Source of the DNA: Bin87 sp965197635
GTDB lineage: Bacteria; Chloroflexota; Dehalococcoidia; Lucifugimonadales; UBA3495
DNA: 64,000 nucleotides
Direction of reading: 5' to 3'
Assembly: GCA_965197635.1 (NCBI GenBank)
Contig: CBDANN010000008.1
Span: 124,001 to 188,000, forward strand
Positions within the stretch are counted from its first letter, which is position 1. Every line of letters begins with the position of its first letter. Of this stretch, positions 61,230 to 64,000 are shown one piece after another. Position numbers and translations under genes: made by a program. The notes below the pieces were generated by a model that was not told where the DNA came from, searched no databases, and saw only the letters and a list, made by a program, of their open reading frames with translations.

Positions 61230-62672
61230 TATTACAGCCGCAGATGATTGGAAAGGCTTTGTAGTCGTCGCCGGTGATGGGATTGCCAGGCCCGGGCCTG
61301 ATGCCGCCGTCTCCACCGCGACCACCGTACCGTAAATTCATCGCTCTGGGAGCGTTGCCACAACAAGCGGCATCACAGCCGTCGCACCTCGGGCACCGTA
61401 TGGGGATCAATTCGGCCATAATCACCGCCCCCTTTTTACGTCGCCAGCGGCGGCGTAGCACTTGGTTACCGCCAAGAAGGCCTGGACCAGCAGCGCCAAG
61501 GTGATGTGGCGGTACCACCCAGTCCAGCGGCGCACCTCGTACTGGTCCAAGCCCACCTCCTGCTTCGCCTCCTTGAAGGCATCCCGATTTTAGACCAATC
61601 GCGATCCACCGAGTGCCCGCCACACGCACCAGTTCCGCCAGGGGCGCATCCGCCGGACTGAAGCCGGCGTAGTAGGCCAGTTCAGCGGGGTCGGCGATGC
61701 CCGATCCTTGACCAAGCACGCACCAGCAGCCAATGCCTTTGGTTTGGCTCAGACCAGGGCCGGATGGATACCCGTCCCCAATCATAAAGACGTGGCCCTT
61801 TGCTGCCCGCCCCCGCGCTCAGCCGCTGCCAATCCTCCTCCGGTATCTGCTGGGCCAACCGCCGCGCCTCCACCGGCGCCGAGCCATGCTCCGTGTCAGC
61901 CCACCGCGGCTCGTTATTCTTCACCGCCAGCACATGGGGTAGGCCCTGCTCCTCCAGCCAACGCCGCAACCGGCGATCATTGCCGTACACCGTATCTCCG
62001 GCGACCCAGCCAAAGGGCACGCCCGCCGCCACCGCCCGGGCAATCATCACCTGGGCCAGTTGGCCCTTGGTGCGAAAGACCACCTCCCCTGGCACTCCGG
62101 CTTCCCGCCGCCGCTCCCAACCCCCCGCCCACTCTTGGGGCAAGTACAACTCCCGATCCAAAAAGGTCCGGCCGCACTTGCTCCCGTAGGCCAGAAACAC
62201 CCCAATCTGGCAGTTCTCCACCTGCCCCGCCATGCCGCTGTACTGTCGTGCACCCCCACCGACTTCTGCCCCTGCTTCAGAAACCCAGTCTCGTCCACCA
62301 CCAGTACCGCCTCTGGGTCTCCCAGATGCTCCGCCACGTACTCCCCCAAGTCGTCCCGCACTCCAGCGGCATCCCGCGATACGTCGCCAGCAAACGCTGC
62401 ACCCCGTCGGGCGTGGTATCGCCAGCATACTCCGCCAACTGCCACCCATTCTTGCGTTCCACCGACCCCAGCAGCCCCTTCAGGTAAGCCAAAGCCCTTT
62501 GCCGAGGCTCACGGCGACCAAAGCGGCCCGCAATACGCCGGTGCAGCGCCTGGAGACCCTCCGCCCAATCCAGTACATCTTCCTGCTCCGGTACGATTTG
62601 GCCCATAACCAACACCTCCCCTCGCATCAACGGTCATAGACTCAACCTACCACATCATCTGCGGCTGTAATA
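61230..62672 (-). mobile_element. IS701-family element (copy C), full length, 1443 bp
   Basis: Perfect 19-bp inverted repeats TATTACAGCCGCAGATGAT (61230) and complement ending at 62672. TTAG duplicated at 61226-61229 and 62673-62676. Inserted into copy B. Its right flank is an IS5 fragment, not copy B. Confidence 0.85.
61432..62606 (-). pseudogene. IS701-family transposase of copy C, frameshifted
   Basis: ATG 62606 with GGGAGGTGTTGGTT. N-terminal frame MGQIVPEQEDVLDWAEGLQA up to DGVQRLLATYR (62400), then frame changes; ENCQIGVFLAYGS, PFGWVAGDTVYGNDRRLRRW and VLAVKNNEPRWADTEHGSAP are in another frame, and the C-terminus (QAFLAVTKCYAAAGDVKRGR) in a third. Nonfunctional. Confidence 0.8.
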
Positions 62673-62697
62673 TTAGAGAGTGTGTAGCAAAGGGGTT

Positions 62698-62855
62698 CAA
62701 GCGGGTTGGAGCCGTTTCAGCATCAGGTAGATCATGGCGATATGCACCCAGGCTTCACTGCTTTCCGTTCGTTCCTCATCGTCTTTGCTTAACCGTCGGC
62801 ATCGTCTCAACCAGGCCAGGGTACGCTCTACCACCCATCGCCTTGGTAACACCCT
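62698..62855 (-). pseudogene. C-terminal fragment of an IS5-family transposase
   Basis: RRWVVERTLAWLRRCRRLSK then DDEERTESSEAWVHIAMIYL and MLKRLQPA with a stop is the end of an IS5/IS1031-type transposase, including the last catalytic Glu region (VVER). The upstream part is replaced by IS701 copy D; the other end abuts copy C. Different from the IS5 element at 2923. Confidence 0.8.
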
Positions 62856-62859
62856 CTAA

Positions 62860-64000
62860 TACTACAGTCGCGCTTGCGATGAAGGTTTCTGAAGGCGTCT
62901 TCGGTAATGACACTGCATGGCTCGGGCCTGGTGCCGCCGTCTCCATCCTGACCAGTGGATGGACAGGGCAGGACTGCCGCGGGGCAACCACAGCAGCCGG
63001 CATAACAACCGTCTCACCTCGGGCACGGTCAGCGGGATGAGTTCTCCCGGGGACATATCCCCCTTTTACCGTCGCCACCGGCGGCGTAGGACCGGATTAC
63101 CGCCAGAAAGGCGTGGGCCAGCAGGGCCAGGGTGATGTGCCGGTACCAGCCGACCCACAGGCGCACCTCGTACTCGTCCAGCCCCACCTCCTGCTTGGCC
63201 TCCTTGAAGGCATCTTCGATGATCCACCGGGTGCCCGCCACGCGCACCAGTTCCGACAGCGGCGTTTCCGCTGCGCCAAAACAGGCGTAGTAGGTCAGGT
63301 CCTCGGGATCGGCGATGCTGCGACGCACCAGCAGCCAATGCCCCTGGTCCGGCTCCGACCCGGGCCCTATTGGCACCCAACCCCAATCGTAGAGGCGCGG
63401 CCCCTTGCTCCCCTCTCCGGCGCTCAGACGTTGCCACCGGTCAGCGGGTATCTGCTGGGCCAGATCCCGCGCCGCCACCTGCACCGCGCCACCCTCCCTG
63501 TCCGCCCACAGCGGCTCATTGTTCTTCACCGCCAGCACGTAGGGCCGGCCCTGTTCCTCCAGCCACCGCCGCAGCTTCCGGTCATTGCCGTACACCGTAT
63601 CCCCCGTTACCCAGGCAAAGGGCACCCCAGCCGCCACCGCGCGGGTGATCATCTGTTGGGCCAGTTGCGCTTTGGTATGAAAGACCACGTCCTGGGGCAC
63701 ACCGGCTTCCCGTCGCCGCGCCCCGTCCGCCGCCCACTCCTGGGGCAGATACAGCTCCCGATCCAGAAAGGCCGCGCCGTGGCGGCTGCCATAGGCCAGG
63801 AACACGCCGATCTGACAGTTCTCCACCTTCCCCGCCGTGCCGCTGTACTGCCGCTTCACCCCCACCGACTTTCTCCCCTTCTTCAGAAACCCCGTCTCGT
63901 CCACCACCAGCACCCCGCCAGGATCGCCCAGATGCTCCACCACGTACCCCCGCAGGTCGTCTCGCACCTCATCCGCGTCCCACTGGTACACCGCCAGCAA
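62860..64000 (-). mobile_element. IS701-family element (copy D), cut by the window edge
   Basis: Begins TACTACAGTCGCGC right after CTAA (62856-62859, a YTAR target). It extends past the window. The 208-bp MITE at 17814 is related to its terminal region. Confidence 0.8.
63029..64000 (-). CDS. IS701-family transposase of copy D, partial (start outside window)
   Basis: 324 codons visible with stop at 63029 and no frameshift. VLVVDETGFLKKGRKSVGVK (first Asp), PFAWVTGDTVYGNDRKLRRW (second Asp), VLAVKNNEPLW and RWIIEDAFKEAKQEVGLDEY (catalytic Glu) are all present. This is the only IS701 copy in the window with an intact visible frame and could mobilise the others. Confidence 0.9.
   Translation of the reverse strand: MLAVYQWDADEVRDDLRGYVVEHLGDPGGVLVVDETGFLKKGRKSVGVKRQYSGTAGKVENCQIGVFLAYGSRHGAAFLDRELYLPQEWAADGARRREAGVPQDVVFHTKAQLAQQMITRAVAAGVPFAWVTGDTVYGNDRKLRRWLEEQGRPYVLAVKNNEPLWADREGGAVQVAARDLAQQIPADRWQRLSAGEGSKGPRLYDWGWVPIGPGSEPDQGHWLLVRRSIADPEDLTYYACFGAAETPLSELVRVAGTRWIIEDAFKEAKQEVGLDEYEVRLWVGWYRHITLALLAHAFLAVIRSYAAGGDGKRGICPRENSSR

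Overview
The window looks like a GC-rich bacterial chromosome segment, most plausibly from Chloroflexota (Dehalococcoidia/SAR202-like or a sponge-associated relative). That assignment is inferred from gene content: a LLM flavin oxidoreductase, FAH-family hydrolase, Ldh2/ComC-type dehydrogenase, PIG-L deacetylase, split sulfopyruvate-decarboxylase-like enzyme, a heavy transposon load and many toxin-antitoxin and restriction genes. No rRNA, tRNA or CRISPR array was recognised, so no marker gene fixes the taxonomy.

Layout. 1-4.7 kb is a graveyard of transposons: a 134-bp MITE, an IS701-family element, a TnpB remnant, an IS1380 fragment, and an IS982-like element with an IS5-family element inserted in it. 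4.9-8 kb holds a dead TPR lipoprotein, a translationally coupled zinc-peptide/MNT-HEPN pair and a frameshifted unknown gene. 8.4-14.1 kb holds an epimerase facing a four-gene operon joined by three ATGA overlaps: glycosyltransferase, radical SAM/SPASM enzyme, a WG-repeat protein fused to an O-methyltransferase, and a histidine phosphatase. It looks like an uncharacterised modification or biosynthetic pathway. 14.6-16.7 kb is again IS debris. 17-20.3 kb is a run of small plus-strand genes with good ribosome binding sites and a short serine recombinase, probably mobile-element cargo.

20.3-28.3 kb carries two copies of a BglII-like restriction-modification locus around a glutamine synthetase gene. 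Copy 1 keeps the endonuclease but has lost most of the methyltransferase. Copy 2 keeps the methyltransferase but its endonuclease is split by an IS1380 element that itself contains an IS66-family element; both insertions have exact target duplications. 28.5-33.4 kb has a pterin dehydratase, an orphan MNT, a coupled DUF4365/DUF4268 nuclease-like pair, a flavin oxidoreductase, a MmcB-like protein and an isochorismatase-like protein lacking the cysteine nucleophile. 33.4-44.6 kb is mainly minus-strand housekeeping and metabolism (PIG-L, ALDH, methyltransferase, frameshifted MgtE, UvrC, NYN protein, two-subunit ThDP decarboxylase).

44.7-52.6 kb is a defence/TA patch (IS66-type MITE, PIN pair, type IIG enzyme, HigBA, HicBA) that also contains a FIST sensor next to a leaderless substrate-binding protein. 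52.6-60.7 kb mixes metabolism (FAH, MDR alcohol dehydrogenase, Ldh, TauE/SafE, 5-FCL-like) with an AAA-ATPase/DUF4276 pair. 60.7-64 kb is a nested cluster of IS701 and IS5 elements running off the window.

Together the ALDH, ThDP decarboxylase pair, ComC-like dehydrogenase and TauE/SafE permeases would fit a dispersed sulfolactate/sulfopyruvate catabolic route. Most other genes serve genome defence or are the products of transposition.
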